From positions 2,856,001 through 2,920,000 of the forward strand of contig NZ_CP015080.1 in assembly GCF_001611275.1 (NCBI RefSeq): a stretch of 64,000 bases of DNA, read 5' to 3'. Of the stretch, positions 26,347-34,699 are shown piece by piece. Source of the DNA: Desulfuromonas sp. DDH964 (GTDB taxonomy: Bacteria > Desulfobacterota > Desulfuromonadia > Desulfuromonadales > DDH964). A program made the position numbers and the translations under genes. The number at the start of each line of letters is the position of its first letter. Positions within the stretch are counted from its first letter, which is position 1. The notes beneath the pieces were generated by a model. It worked only from the letters and a program-made list of their open reading frames with translations, was not told the DNA's origin and did not search any database.

Positions 26347-26405
26347 AGTGAAGTGGGATTTATACTCCATCCCGGACCGAAATGCAACAGCTAATCGCCG
26401 GCCGC

Positions 26406-26435
26406 TTGCCCCATACGGCCCGCTGCTGCTATACT
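26406..26435 (+). promoter_or_regulatory. Promoter for the MBL-fold gene
   Basis: TTGCCC (26406-26411), 18-nt spacer, TATACT (26430-26435), about 30 bp before the TTG start. Confidence 0.45.
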
Positions 26436-26463
26436 GACCGCCGGCCTGTTGAGGGAGGTTTGC

Positions 26464-27318
26464 TTGCGTTACTGCTGGTTGGTCCTGTTCGGTCTGCTGA
26501 TTGCCGCCACTCCGGCTCCGGGAGCCGAAAGTTACCGGGTCGAACGACTCGCCGAGGGGGTCTTCGCCGCCATCGCCGTGGCCGGAAGTGACGCCACCTC
26601 CAATGCCTTTTTCGTGGTTGGCGACCAGTATGTCATCGCCGGCGGCGCCCACCTGTCCAAGGCGGGAGCGGCCGACCTCGTCAGCGCCATCGCCGGGGTC
26701 ACCGACCTGCCGCTGCGCTATTTCATTCTTCCCCACCACCACCGCGGTTACACCGCCGTCGATTTCGACCTGCCGGCCGGCTGTGAGGCGGTGATGTCGG
26801 TCCAGACCTGGCAAATCCTCTCCAGCGAGGTCCGCTCCATCGAGTACCCGGCCCTCTTTTTCAGCGAGGGGCTTACCCTCAAGGCGGGAAAGGGGAAGAC
26901 GGTGATCCTGACCAACCTCGGCAAGGGGCACGGCGACGGTGACACCCTGGTCTACCTTCCCGAGAGCAAAATCCTATTCCCCAGCGACCTGGTCTACGTT
27001 CACAGTGTCGGTTACATCGGCGACGGCCATATGACCGACTGGGTCCTGGCCCTCGAGTTCATGGCCCGCATGGAGATCAGCCAGGTCATTCCCGGCTTTG
27101 GTCCGGTCAGCAAGCCGGAGGTGATCCTGGAATTTCGCGACTATCTGAAAAGCTTTCTCTCCGAGGTGCTCAAACACCTGGAGCGCGGCGATTCGCTGGA
27201 AAAGACGGTCGCCGAGTTCGATCTTCCGGCCTACCGGGACTGGGCGGGCTACCAGCGCCTGACCCCGGCCAACATCCAGCGCGCTTATCTCGATTTGAAG
27301 GCGACGGTCCTGAACTGA
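26464..27318 (+). CDS. Secreted metallo-beta-lactamase-fold protein with altered metal site
   Basis: A 284-aa protein with a signal peptide (RYCWLVLFGLLIAATPAPGAES) and an MBL fold. Start TTG 26464 was chosen because GGGAGG lies five bases upstream; an earlier TTG precedes that ribosome site. The usual metal motif HxHxDH is replaced by HHHRGY after the FIL-P strand, while GKGHGDGDTLVYLP, FPSDLVYVHS and PGFGP at the later ligand positions are kept. It resembles periplasmic MBL proteins seen near respiratory genes. Enzyme activity is doubtful or changed. It converges with the cytochrome operon (stop-to-stop). Confidence 0.72.
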   Translation: MRYCWLVLFGLLIAATPAPGAESYRVERLAEGVFAAIAVAGSDATSNAFFVVGDQYVIAGGAHLSKAGAADLVSAIAGVTDLPLRYFILPHHHRGYTAVDFDLPAGCEAVMSVQTWQILSSEVRSIEYPALFFSEGLTLKAGKGKTVILTNLGKGHGDGDTLVYLPESKILFPSDLVYVHSVGYIGDGHMTDWVLALEFMARMEISQVIPGFGPVSKPEVILEFRDYLKSFLSEVLKHLERGDSLEKTVAEFDLPAYRDWAGYQRLTPANIQRAYLDLKATVLN

Positions 27319-28143
27319 TCAGCCACCCCGCTCCTCCTCATGATAGGTCCTGCGGATCAGCAACAGCAGGACTCCCGCCAGGATCAACAGTCCCACCACC
27401 CCGGCCCCGAAGATCCGCCGCTGGTCCAGTTCGAGGCGGATCGCATCGGCAGCTTTCCGGACATCGCTCAACCTGGCCTGGACGGCGGCCGTTTTAGCGT
27501 GGACGACTTCGACCTTGACGGTATGAAAAAGGCGATGGAAGTCGTTGCGGGCAGCAAAGACCTGCCCTTCCATCTCCTGGGTGGCGATGCCGATCCGATG
27601 CAGATTCTGCAATTCGGTTTGCAGCCCGGAGATCATCCGGTCGGTTTCGACCACGGCCTTTTTCATCTCTTCGGCCCGACCGTACTCGTGGCAACGGCTG
27701 CAGTCCTTGGGATTGATCAAATCGGAACTGGCGCGCTGGATGGCGTGATTGCCGTGACAGGTGACGCACTGCGGCCCCCCCTTGCCAAGGGCCTGGCCGT
27801 GGGCACTGGCGAGATAATCTTCCTTGACCCCGATATGGCAGCGGCCACAGAAGTCCGGGATCGCCTCCGGCGCGGGAACCCCGAGAAAGCCACGCTGCGG
27901 ACTCATCGCTTCCATCGACAGCAGGGTCGGGTCGCCGCCATGGCAGTCATTGCAGGCAATACCGTTCTGCTGGTGAACACTCCCCTGCCAGTCCTTGACC
28001 GGAGCGCCCAGTGCCCCCGGTTGTGGGGCATGACACTGGATGCAGCTGATCTCGGCAGCAAACGCTGGCGCGGGGAGAGCGAGGCCGGCGCCGAAAAGGA
28101 GAGCCGACAGGGCAAGGGCCAGAATGCGCTTGAACCGTATCAT
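27319..28143 (-). CDS. Pentahaem cytochrome c, membrane-anchored, quinol oxidoreductase subunit
   Basis: A 274-aa protein with a signal peptide (MIRFKRILALALSALLFGAGLALPAPAFA), five CxxCH haem sites (CIQCH, CNDCH, CGRCH, CVTCH, CSRCH), a helical stretch, and one C-terminal transmembrane helix (GAGVVGLLILAGVLLLLI). It takes the place of cytochrome c1 in this operon, passing electrons from cytochrome b/Rieske to periplasmic carriers. ATG 28143 overlaps the cytochrome b stop by four bases. A longer ORF extending upstream into cytochrome b is not real. Confidence 0.88.
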   Translation of the reverse strand: MIRFKRILALALSALLFGAGLALPAPAFAAEISCIQCHAPQPGALGAPVKDWQGSVHQQNGIACNDCHGGDPTLLSMEAMSPQRGFLGVPAPEAIPDFCGRCHIGVKEDYLASAHGQALGKGGPQCVTCHGNHAIQRASSDLINPKDCSRCHEYGRAEEMKKAVVETDRMISGLQTELQNLHRIGIATQEMEGQVFAARNDFHRLFHTVKVEVVHAKTAAVQARLSDVRKAADAIRLELDQRRIFGAGVVGLLILAGVLLLLIRRTYHEEERGG

Positions 28144-29240
28144 GACAGATGCCCCCAGATGGAGAGACCGACAAAGAGCAGAATGCCGAGCACGAAACAG
28201 GTGACAAAGAGCGGTCGCCGGGCCGGCCGCCGCTCGGCGCCGCGGTCGATAAAGGGGAGCAGGGCGAGAAAGGTCATGAATGCTCCCTGGGCGGCGAGTC
28301 CGGTCAACTTGGTCGGGAATATTTTCAGCGTCTGATAGGCCCAGAGGAAGTACCACTCGGGCTTGATATGGGCCGGAGTGCTGAAGGGGTCGGCGGGGAC
28401 CAGCGCTTCCTCCGGCATGAAAAGCTGCGGGGCAAAGAAGACCACACTGCAGATCAGGGCGAGAAAGAAGCAGACCATCGCCCCATCTTCCACCGTGTAG
28501 TTGGGGAAGAAAGGGATGCCGCCGGGGTGCTCTTCGTGATGGAAATAGCCACCGACTTCGGCCGGCTTGGCTTCCGGTCCGAAGGGCGGCTGCGAGATGC
28601 CGATGCGCCGGACACAGAAGAGATGCAGACCGATGCCGGCGCCGAGCAGGAGGGGCATCCCCATGACATGCAGGGCGAAGAAGCGGCCGAGAGTCGGGTC
28701 CCCGACCGAAGTCCCCCCGCGCAAAAACTCGACCAGCCGGCCACCGATCACCGGCACGGTGCCGGCGGCATCGGTCGCGATGGTGGTCGCCCAGAAGGAG
28801 AGCTGGCTCCAGGGGAGGAGGTAGCCGGTCAGACAGAGCCCCATGCCGAGGTTGAAGAGGAGGAACCCGGAGAGCCAGGTGATTTCCCGCGGGCGCTTGT
28901 AGCTCCCCATGAACATGACCGACAACATGTGCAGCAGCAGAACCACGATGATCATGTTGGAGCCGACCATGTGCAGGTAGCGGATCAGCCAGCCATAGGG
29001 GATATCGTTCATGATGCGCACGACGCTCTCAAAGGCCTTGGTCGTATCGGGCACATAATAGATCAGCAGCAGGAAGCCGGTGGCGATCTGCAATCCGAAC
29101 AGGGCCAGCAGCACCGAGCCGAGGCTGTACCAGACGTTGACATTCTTTGGCAGAAGATAGCCGCTGAGATTCTGTTCCAGCAGGTCGCGCACGCCGAGGC
29201 GAACGTCGACCCAGTCGACAACTTTCCTGACGAGGGGCAT
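28140..29240 (-). CDS. Cytochrome b of a menaquinol:cytochrome c oxidoreductase
   Basis: A 366-aa integral membrane protein fusing the cytochrome b N-terminal half (haem-ligand histidines in RYLHMVGSN and LHMLSVMFMG, and HVMGMPLLLGAGIGLHLF) with the C-terminal half carrying the Qo-site PEWY motif (AHIKPEWYFLWAYQ). About eight transmembrane helices are visible. It oxidises menaquinol and feeds the Rieske protein and the pentahaem cytochrome c encoded on either side. Eight bases separate it from the Rieske gene. Confidence 0.93.
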   Translation of the reverse strand: MPLVRKVVDWVDVRLGVRDLLEQNLSGYLLPKNVNVWYSLGSVLLALFGLQIATGFLLLIYYVPDTTKAFESVVRIMNDIPYGWLIRYLHMVGSNMIIVVLLLHMLSVMFMGSYKRPREITWLSGFLLFNLGMGLCLTGYLLPWSQLSFWATTIATDAAGTVPVIGGRLVEFLRGGTSVGDPTLGRFFALHVMGMPLLLGAGIGLHLFCVRRIGISQPPFGPEAKPAEVGGYFHHEEHPGGIPFFPNYTVEDGAMVCFFLALICSVVFFAPQLFMPEEALVPADPFSTPAHIKPEWYFLWAYQTLKIFPTKLTGLAAQGAFMTFLALLPFIDRGAERRPARRPLFVTCFVLGILLFVGLSIWGHLS

Positions 29241-29248
29241 GACGGCTC

Positions 29249-29683
29249 CTATCCGACCAGCAACTGGTCACCCTGGATCTGCACAGCATAGGATTCGAGA
29301 GGTTTGGGGGGCGGTCCGGCCGTCACCTGGCCGTCGGGCGAATAGCGCCCGCCGTGGCAGGGGCAGAGGAAATCGCCCTTGTCCACCTCCCACTTGACGA
29401 TACAGCCGAGGTGGGTGCAGACCGCTGTCAGGGCGATGAATTGTCCGGGCTGGGGTTGAACCACAACCGCCGGATGACCATGAAAGTTGAAGAAATGGGC
29501 GCCGCCAACTGGTACCTTGTCGCGGCCGATCGTTGTTTTGCCCCCCTCCCCCTCCCCCTTGGACGGGCTGAGGAAACGGAACAGGGGCCAGCCGGCAGCC
29601 CCGGCCAGGACGGCGCCGACACCACCGAGAATCACCGTCAGAAAGAAGCGTCGGCGTGCCGGCGAAACCTCCAGGTTGTCCAT
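29249..29683 (-). CDS. Rieske iron-sulfur protein
   Basis: A 144-aa protein with a twin-Arg-like N-terminus (ARRRFFLTVILGGVGAVLAG) followed by a Rieske fold. The [2Fe-2S] ligands are in CTHLGCIV and CPCHGGRYS. First gene of the Rieske-cytochrome b-cytochrome c operon; it accepts electrons from quinol at the Qo site. ATG 29683 has GGGAGG upstream; the longer reading frame adds non-family residues. The N-terminus looks like a Tat signal anchor, and tatA is about 4 kb away. Confidence 0.92.
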   Translation of the reverse strand: MDNLEVSPARRRFFLTVILGGVGAVLAGAAGWPLFRFLSPSKGEGEGGKTTIGRDKVPVGGAHFFNFHGHPAVVVQPQPGQFIALTAVCTHLGCIVKWEVDKGDFLCPCHGGRYSPDGQVTAGPPPKPLESYAVQIQGDQLLVG

Positions 29684-29725
29684 TGTACCTCCCGCTTTCA
29701 AATTCTTCCTGCCAGGGCCCTGCGG

Positions 29726-29754
29726 TTGCATTCACCGCCAAATCGCACTAGATT
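29726..29754 (+). promoter_or_regulatory. Promoter for gshB
   Basis: TTGCAT (29726-29731), 17-nt spacer, TAGATT (29749-29754), in the 117-bp gap shared with the divergent Rieske operon. Confidence 0.5.
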
Positions 29755-29800
29755 ATAAACGGTGCTCGGCTCCTTTCAACCTGCGGGAAAGGATTCTGCC

Positions 29801-30751
29801 ATGCCGACGACCGCCCTCTTCATCCTCGACCCCCCGGAACAGCTCGATCCCCCGACCGATACCAGCTTCGCCATCATGCGGGAAAGTTTGCGCCGGGGCC
29901 AGCAGGTCTTTGCCGCCACCCTCGACGACCTCCACCTTGCCACCGGGCAGTTGCAGGCAACGGCGCGCGAGGCCTGTTTTGCAGCGAACGGAAGCCTGGC
30001 GCCGGGGCCTGACCGGCGCCTGAACCTCGCGCGGGACGTCGATCTGGTCTGGATGCGCAAGGACCCACCGGTCGATCTCGCCTACCTGCACGCGACCTAC
30101 CTGCTCGACTTCCTGCCGCCGCGGGTGTTGCAGATCAACCCGGCCGCCAGTTTGCGCAACCATTGCGAAAAACTGGCGCCGCTTCGATTCCCGGAGCTCT
30201 TCCCGCCAACGCTGGTCACCAGGTCGGTTTCGGAGCTGGCCGCCTTCGTTGCCGGCCACGGAGAGGTGGTCGTCAAACCGCTGGAGGAATGCAGCGGCAG
30301 GGGGATTGTCCTGCTGGCAAAGGGGGATTCGGGCCTGGCCAAGCGCCTGGCTGCGGCAACCGATCAGGGACGCCGCTTTGTTCAGGGGCAGCGATACCTT
30401 GATGGGGCCACGGAGGGGGACATCCGGATTCTGCTGCTGGGAGGTGAAATCCTTGGCTGGGTCCGCCGGCGACCGGCGGCGGGGGAGTTTCGTTCCAATA
30501 TCAACGCCGGTGGCCACTGCGAGGCGGTTCCCCTCGGCGCGCGGGAGCGGGAAATCTGCGCCCAGGTCGGACCCTGGCTGCGGCAACGGGAAATCCACCT
30601 CGCCGGCATTGACCTGATCGACGGCTATCTGCTTGAAATCAACCTGACCAGCCCCTCCTGTCTGCGCGAAATGAACGACCTCAACGGCTGGCGGCTGGAA
30701 GAGGCCATCCTCGATTACGCGGAAGCACGGCTGGACCAGCGCGATCCTTGA
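29801..30751 (+). CDS. gshB: Glutathione synthetase-like ATP-grasp ligase
   Basis: A 316-aa prokaryotic glutathione-synthetase-type protein. The N-terminal domain has the DLVWMRKDPPVD motif and DFLPPRVLQINPAASLRNHCEKL; the ATP-grasp core has VVVKPLEECSGRGIVLL, RRFVQGQRYLDGATEGDIRI and IDGYLLEINLTSPSCLRE. It would add glycine to gamma-glutamylcysteine, or a similar peptide bond. gshA is not in the window. Start ATG 29801 is preceded by GGAAAGGA. Confidence 0.82.
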   Translation: MPTTALFILDPPEQLDPPTDTSFAIMRESLRRGQQVFAATLDDLHLATGQLQATAREACFAANGSLAPGPDRRLNLARDVDLVWMRKDPPVDLAYLHATYLLDFLPPRVLQINPAASLRNHCEKLAPLRFPELFPPTLVTRSVSELAAFVAGHGEVVVKPLEECSGRGIVLLAKGDSGLAKRLAAATDQGRRFVQGQRYLDGATEGDIRILLLGGEILGWVRRRPAAGEFRSNINAGGHCEAVPLGAREREICAQVGPWLRQREIHLAGIDLIDGYLLEINLTSPSCLREMNDLNGWRLEEAILDYAEARLDQRDP

Positions 30752-30789
30752 TATCGCCTTGGCAGCGCCAGCAATGCGGGGACCGCTCT

Positions 30790-31467
30790 TTAGCGGACCT
30801 GCGCCTGGACCGGGATACGCAGTTCGAGGGAGTGCGGGCTGGCCGCGCGGACGAAAAGGTAGCCGCTTAAGCGGGTGTCACCGGCGCCCGGCAAAACCTT
30901 GACCAGCAAGCGGGTCGACTCCCCGGGGGGGAGCGTCGAACGCTCGAGGGTGGCGCTCAGGGCCGGGACCGAGGCCTGTATCGCCTCCAGCTGGAGGGTT
31001 TCGGTCCCATGATTGGTGATCGTCAATTCGGCATTCGATTCGACGCCAGCAGCCAGGTTCGTAAGAACAAGTTGCGCCGGGTTAGCCGTCAGCCGCTCGA
31101 GGACTTCGCCGCTAAGGTTGAACCGGGCCTCGGGATGCGCGGGGTCATCGGTGTAAAGGTAGATGCTCTTGTTGACCCGTCCCCGGAACCGGGTCGAATC
31201 GAAGGAGGCCTTGATCTCCCCACTCTGGCCCGGCGGGATTGCCTTCTCCGAAACCAGGGCAGCGGTGCAACCGCAGGAACTGCGGACCTTTTCAATATTA
31301 AGGGTGGCATCACCGGCATTCCGGAACTGGTAAACGTGATCGACCCGGTCGCCCTGGTAGACCTGCCCGAAATCAAAATCCAGGTTCTCGACCATCAGCC
31401 TGGGGGCCGCGGCCAGAGAGGGCAACGGCAGGACCAGCAATAGCGCTGCGAATATCAACTTTTTCAT
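30790..31467 (-). CDS. DUF1573 periplasmic protein
   Basis: A 225-aa exported protein: signal peptide (MKKLIFAALLLVLPLPSLAA), then a DUF1573 immunoglobulin-like domain with DFDFGQVYQGDRVDHVYQFRNAG and VRSSCGCTAALVSEK, and a second Ig-like repeat (LVLTNLAAGVESNAELTITNHG). The SCGC cysteines are typical of DUF1573. Start ATG 31467 has GAGGTG upstream. Function unknown. Confidence 0.8.
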   Translation of the reverse strand: MKKLIFAALLLVLPLPSLAAAPRLMVENLDFDFGQVYQGDRVDHVYQFRNAGDATLNIEKVRSSCGCTAALVSEKAIPPGQSGEIKASFDSTRFRGRVNKSIYLYTDDPAHPEARFNLSGEVLERLTANPAQLVLTNLAAGVESNAELTITNHGTETLQLEAIQASVPALSATLERSTLPPGESTRLLVKVLPGAGDTRLSGYLFVRAASPHSLELRIPVQAQVR

Positions 31468-31582
31468 CGGGGCACCTCGTAGCGAAACGAATAAATCCGG
31501 ACTTGACTCCAAACCGATTTACCGCCGCGATCATAGCACAGCCCCCCCTGCTTGACCAGTCCGGGGAGGATTTGCGAATAAA

Positions 31583-31611
31583 TTGACATAAATGCGGCAT
31601 CTTGCTATAGA
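31583..31611 (+). promoter_or_regulatory. Promoter for hpt
   Basis: Near-consensus TTGACA (31583-31588), 17-nt spacer, TATAGA (31606-31611), 42 bp before the hpt ATG. Among the best sigma70-type promoters in the window. Confidence 0.7.
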
Positions 31612-31653
31612 ATATCGGCCAAATTCGACCTCCGACTCAAGCAAGGAACAGGC

Positions 31654-32181
31654 ATGCCGGAAGCAAATTTCAAGCTCCTCTATTCACGCCAGGAGATCGC
31701 CGCCCAGGTTGCCCGCCTTGGTGCGGAAATCAGTCGCGATTTCCAGGGCCGCGAGCTCCTCATGGTCGGCGTTCTCAAGGGTTCGTTCCTCTTCTTCGCC
31801 GACCTGGTGCGCGCCATCGAAGTGCCGACGGTTATCGACTTCGTGCGCCTGGCGAGCTACGGCTCCGAAACCAAAAGCTCGGGAATCATCGAAATGCGCA
31901 AGGATCTCGAGCTCCCCATTGCCGGGAAGGATGTCATCATCGTCGAGGATATCGTCGACAGCGGCCTGACGCTGGAATCCCTCTATCATCGCCTGCTGCA
32001 GCGCAACCCGCGCAGCCTGAGTATCTGCACGCTGATCGACAAGCGCTGCCGACGGGAGGTCGATATTCAACCGGACTACGTCGGCATTGCCATCGACGAC
32101 GGTTTCATTATCGGTTACGGGCTCGATTTTGATGAGCGGCACCGCAACCTTCCCGATATTTACCTGGTAGAAGGCGCCTGA
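31654..32181 (+). CDS. hpt: Hypoxanthine phosphoribosyltransferase
   Basis: Purine-salvage enzyme joining hypoxanthine (or guanine) to PRPP. The 175-aa length is normal. Motifs: LLMVGVLKGSFLFFADLVRA near residue 35, the PRPP loop VIIVEDIVDSGLTL (~100-113) and the C-terminal GLDFDERHRNLPDIY. AAGGA lies upstream of the ATG. The zinc-ribbon gene begins 21 bp downstream, so the two are likely co-transcribed. Confidence 0.94.
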   Translation: MPEANFKLLYSRQEIAAQVARLGAEISRDFQGRELLMVGVLKGSFLFFADLVRAIEVPTVIDFVRLASYGSETKSSGIIEMRKDLELPIAGKDVIIVEDIVDSGLTLESLYHRLLQRNPRSLSICTLIDKRCRREVDIQPDYVGIAIDDGFIIGYGLDFDERHRNLPDIYLVEGA

Positions 32182-32202
32182 ATGACGCCCAGGGAGGCTT
32201 GA

Positions 32203-33864
32203 ATGGTTATTGAATGCAGCGCCTGCCAGACCCGTTTCCGGCTGGCCGATGACAAGATCAAACCTCAGGGGACCAAGGTAAGGTGCTCCAAGTGCGGGGA
32301 GATTTTCACCGTCCTGCCACCGGAACCGGAGCTGACGAATGCTGCCGCGCCCGTCCCCGAACCGGCGCCCGCGACGGCCCCTGAACCCTCGGCGACGCCC
32401 CCCGGGAATACGGAAACGACGGATAGTTTCGACGACTGGAGCGATTTCGAAGCGACCGGGGATGAATCCCCCCCCCCGCCGCCGGCCGAGGATGAGTTTG
32501 CCGAGTTTGCGCCTGAAAATACGCATGACGACGGGGAAAGGTCCGGCGCCGCGATCGATGAAGCCTTCGACTTCACCCCCGCGGCGCCTGGGGCAACTGC
32601 TGATGCGGAAAATGATGAATTTATCTTCGTCGACGAGGGCGAGGAGGAGCCAACCCCTGCGACCGGGGGCGCGCCTGGCGTCGATGAATTTGCCTTCAGC
32701 GATGAACCCGGCAGGGCTGGCGATGACCTTCCCTTCGACGAGGGTGCAACCGCCGCCAGCGACGAGTTTGATTTCGCTGCCGGCGCCCCGCCGGCGCCGG
32801 AGGATTTTTCGTTCGGCGCAGAAGGTACGGAAGGAACCGCGCCTCTCCCTCCCCTGGAATTTGACTCCCTCTCATTTGACGATGCCCCACCGGCCGACGC
32901 TGGCAACGTCGATCTCGCCGGGGGCCTCGGAAGTGGCGTCAATGACGAACTCGCCTTCGAGGAGAGCGCGGAGGGGAGCATTGCCGACTTCTCTGCCGAC
33001 GGCGAAGCAGACACCTTCTCCTGGGGTGAGAGCGAAGCGCCCGCAGTGGCACCGGACCGGTTCGCCTTCGGGGATAGCGCTCCCGACGAATTCGACTTCG
33101 GGGGGAGCAATGACTTCGCCGCAGACGAGGCGGGAACCGACGACCTCGACTTCAGTTCGGCCGACCTTGCCCCGGACGAACCTAGCCCGGCCGCAGCAGC
33201 GCCGGCGGCGGCGAAACCGGCACCGGCAGCTGCCGTGCCCCCGCCGGAAGACGATTCCCCGCCACGGCCGGCGGCGGTCAGGGCCAAGCCAACGCGGTCA
33301 AAGCATGCCCGCCGCAAGAAAAAGGGGGGAAGCGGAATCTTCACCTGGCTGCTGGTCCTTATTCTGCTCGGGCTGTGTGGCGCTACCGGCTATTACTACT
33401 GGCTCGGCCAGTTCCCGGATATTGACTTTCTGATCAAGCGGTTCCTGCCCCAGGAAACTGCCTCGCCAGCCGCAAGCCAGATCAAGGTCACCGATCCGAG
33501 CGGCATCTTTGTCAACAACCGTGAAGCCGGCCAGCTCTTTGTCATCCAGGGGCAGGCGGTCAACGGCTACAGCGAGCCCCGCTCGGCCCTGGCGGTCAAG
33601 GGACGCCTCTTCAACCGGAGCGGCGCCCTGCTGCGGGAGCAGACCGTTTTCTGCGGCAACGCCCTGTCGGAAAATGAGCTCAAGACCCTGCCCCTCGCCA
33701 AGCTCCGGGAGCGGACCGAAAACCAGTTCGGCGACTCCCTTTCCAACCTCAATGTGGGTCCGGGAAAGAGCATCCCCTTCACCATCGTCTTCAGCGACCT
33801 GCCCGCCGACCTCTCCGAATTCAATGTCGAGCCCGGGGACTCGATCGCGGGGAGCAAGCAGTAA
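32203..33864 (+). CDS. MJ0042-type zinc-ribbon protein with acidic repeat region and DUF3426 domain
   Basis: A 553-aa single-pass membrane protein. The first 36 residues are a zinc ribbon (CSACQTRFRLADDKI ... VRCSKCGEIF). Residues ~40-360 are low-complexity, acidic and Ala/Pro-rich, with recurring short DEFxF / EDFSF units. A Lys/Arg stretch and one transmembrane helix follow (~378-397, FTWLLVLILLGLCGATGYYY), then a ~140-residue DUF3426-type domain. This architecture is common in delta-type bacteria and is of unknown function. A GGAGG site precedes the ATG. The 54-bp palindrome follows the stop. Confidence 0.78.
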   Translation: MVIECSACQTRFRLADDKIKPQGTKVRCSKCGEIFTVLPPEPELTNAAAPVPEPAPATAPEPSATPPGNTETTDSFDDWSDFEATGDESPPPPPAEDEFAEFAPENTHDDGERSGAAIDEAFDFTPAAPGATADAENDEFIFVDEGEEEPTPATGGAPGVDEFAFSDEPGRAGDDLPFDEGATAASDEFDFAAGAPPAPEDFSFGAEGTEGTAPLPPLEFDSLSFDDAPPADAGNVDLAGGLGSGVNDELAFEESAEGSIADFSADGEADTFSWGESEAPAVAPDRFAFGDSAPDEFDFGGSNDFAADEAGTDDLDFSSADLAPDEPSPAAAAPAAAKPAPAAAVPPPEDDSPPRPAAVRAKPTRSKHARRKKKGGSGIFTWLLVLILLGLCGATGYYYWLGQFPDIDFLIKRFLPQETASPAASQIKVTDPSGIFVNNREAGQLFVIQGQAVNGYSEPRSALAVKGRLFNRSGALLREQTVFCGNALSENELKTLPLAKLRERTENQFGDSLSNLNVGPGKSIPFTIVFSDLPADLSEFNVEPGDSIAGSKQ

Positions 33865-33880
33865 GCGCAGCGCCTGTTTG

Positions 33881-33934
33881 CTCCCGAAACGCCGCAAGCC
33901 GCACCAATTGGTGCGGCTTGCGGCGTTTCGGGAG
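33881..33934. terminator. 54-bp perfect palindrome between convergent genes
   Basis: Arms of 27 bp (33881-33907 and 33908-33934) are exact reverse complements with no spacer; the centre reads CACCAATTGGTG. It lies between the zinc-ribbon gene (plus) and tatA (minus), where a two-way terminator is expected, but there is no T-run on either side. As RNA it would form a very long hairpin. Terminator is the likely role. Confidence 0.6.
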
Positions 33935-33949
33935 GGGAGGGAAAGCGGG

Positions 33950-34144
33950 CTAGGGGCCGGGACGCTTGCCATCCTTTTCACGATCGGGCGTTACATCGAT
34001 CTCATTCGGATCCTGCACCGCCTTTTTAAAGCTGCGCAACCCCTTCCCCAGGGCACCACCGATCTCGGGAAGCTTGCCGGCTCCGAAAATGACCAGCACC
34101 AGAACGAGGATAATTATCAGTTCCGTAGAACCAAGTCCGAACAT
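33950..34144 (-). CDS. tatA: Twin-arginine translocase subunit TatA/E
   Basis: A 64-aa protein with one N-terminal transmembrane helix ([22 protein letters not shown]), the FGAGKLPE hinge and the amphipathic helix [15 protein letters not shown]: the TatA/E pattern. It exports folded proteins such as cofactor-containing redox enzymes. tatC is not in the window. It follows the ferredoxin gene with a hairpin terminator between them. Confidence 0.93.
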   Translation of the reverse strand: MFGLGSTELIIILVLVLVIFGAGKLPEIGGALGKGLRSFKKAVQDPNEIDVTPDREKDGKRPGP

Positions 34145-34186
34145 CGATCACCTCGGGGTTATTGCTGCAAAGCTGGACTGAAAAGT

Positions 34187-34214
34187 TTCCGGGGTGGCAG
34201 CAGCCACCCCGGAA
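34187..34214 (-). terminator. Terminator after the ferredoxin gene
   Basis: 12-bp arms TTCCGGGGTGGC / GCCACCCCGGAA around a 4-nt loop, followed on the minus strand by ACTTTTC. It ends the ferredoxin transcript before tatA. Confidence 0.6.
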
Positions 34215-34223
34215 GGGTCTTAC

Positions 34224-34394
34224 TCAGGGCGCATCGATGGCATCAACGGGACAGGTGTCGACACAGGCGCCGCAATCGATGCAGGTCTCGGCATTGATGA
34301 CACGGGCATCCCCCTGCTCGCTGATTGCCTCGACCGGGCAGACCGGCTCACAGGCGCCGCAGTTGATACATTCGGCATTAATGGTATAGGCCAT
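34224..34394 (-). CDS. 2[4Fe-4S] ferredoxin
   Basis: A 56-aa bacterial-type ferredoxin with two cluster motifs, CINCGACEPVCPVEAI and CIDCGACVDTCPVDAI. Soluble low-potential electron carrier that could serve the hydrogenase or 2-oxoacid oxidoreductases. GGAGG precedes ATG 34394. A longer in-frame reading upstream is not supported. Confidence 0.95.
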   Translation of the reverse strand: MAYTINAECINCGACEPVCPVEAISEQGDARVINAETCIDCGACVDTCPVDAIDAP

Positions 34395-34699
34395 TGGATT
34401 CACCTCCTCTGCCATAAGCTGGGATACGTTGTTTTGCAGTTTTCCGCATCCTACACGAATCGGGCGTTGCTGTCCACCCCCCGGGACCGCCGGCAAACCG
34501 ATAAAAACCTTGCATTTCACTCCCCTTTCCGCTAGTCTTTTAAAACATTTTTTCCGGTTTTCCACAATACGCTTCCGGCACTTCCACTGCCCCGGCAGCG
34601 ACTTGGCTGTCCCGAATCGGGCGGAAATAAAACATCTTTTCAGCACCTTCAGCACTCGGCATCAATATCACCAGAAAATTCGGAGGAGGTACTTTTTCA
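34395..34699. other. Divergent intergenic region, ferredoxin / ackA
   Basis: 305 bp without a gene. It must hold the promoters of both neighbours. CGAATCGGGCG occurs twice (near 34457 and 34612), which could be an operator pair. A weak plus-strand promoter, TTGGCT and AATAAA, lies near 34600-34630. No riboswitch or RNA structure was recognised. Confidence 0.35.

Noticed and set aside
29684-29800. Cyclic di-GMP (GEMM) riboswitch before the cytochrome operon
   Set aside because: Such switches are frequent in Geobacter-type cytochrome genes, but the conserved core motif is not present in this 117-bp gap.
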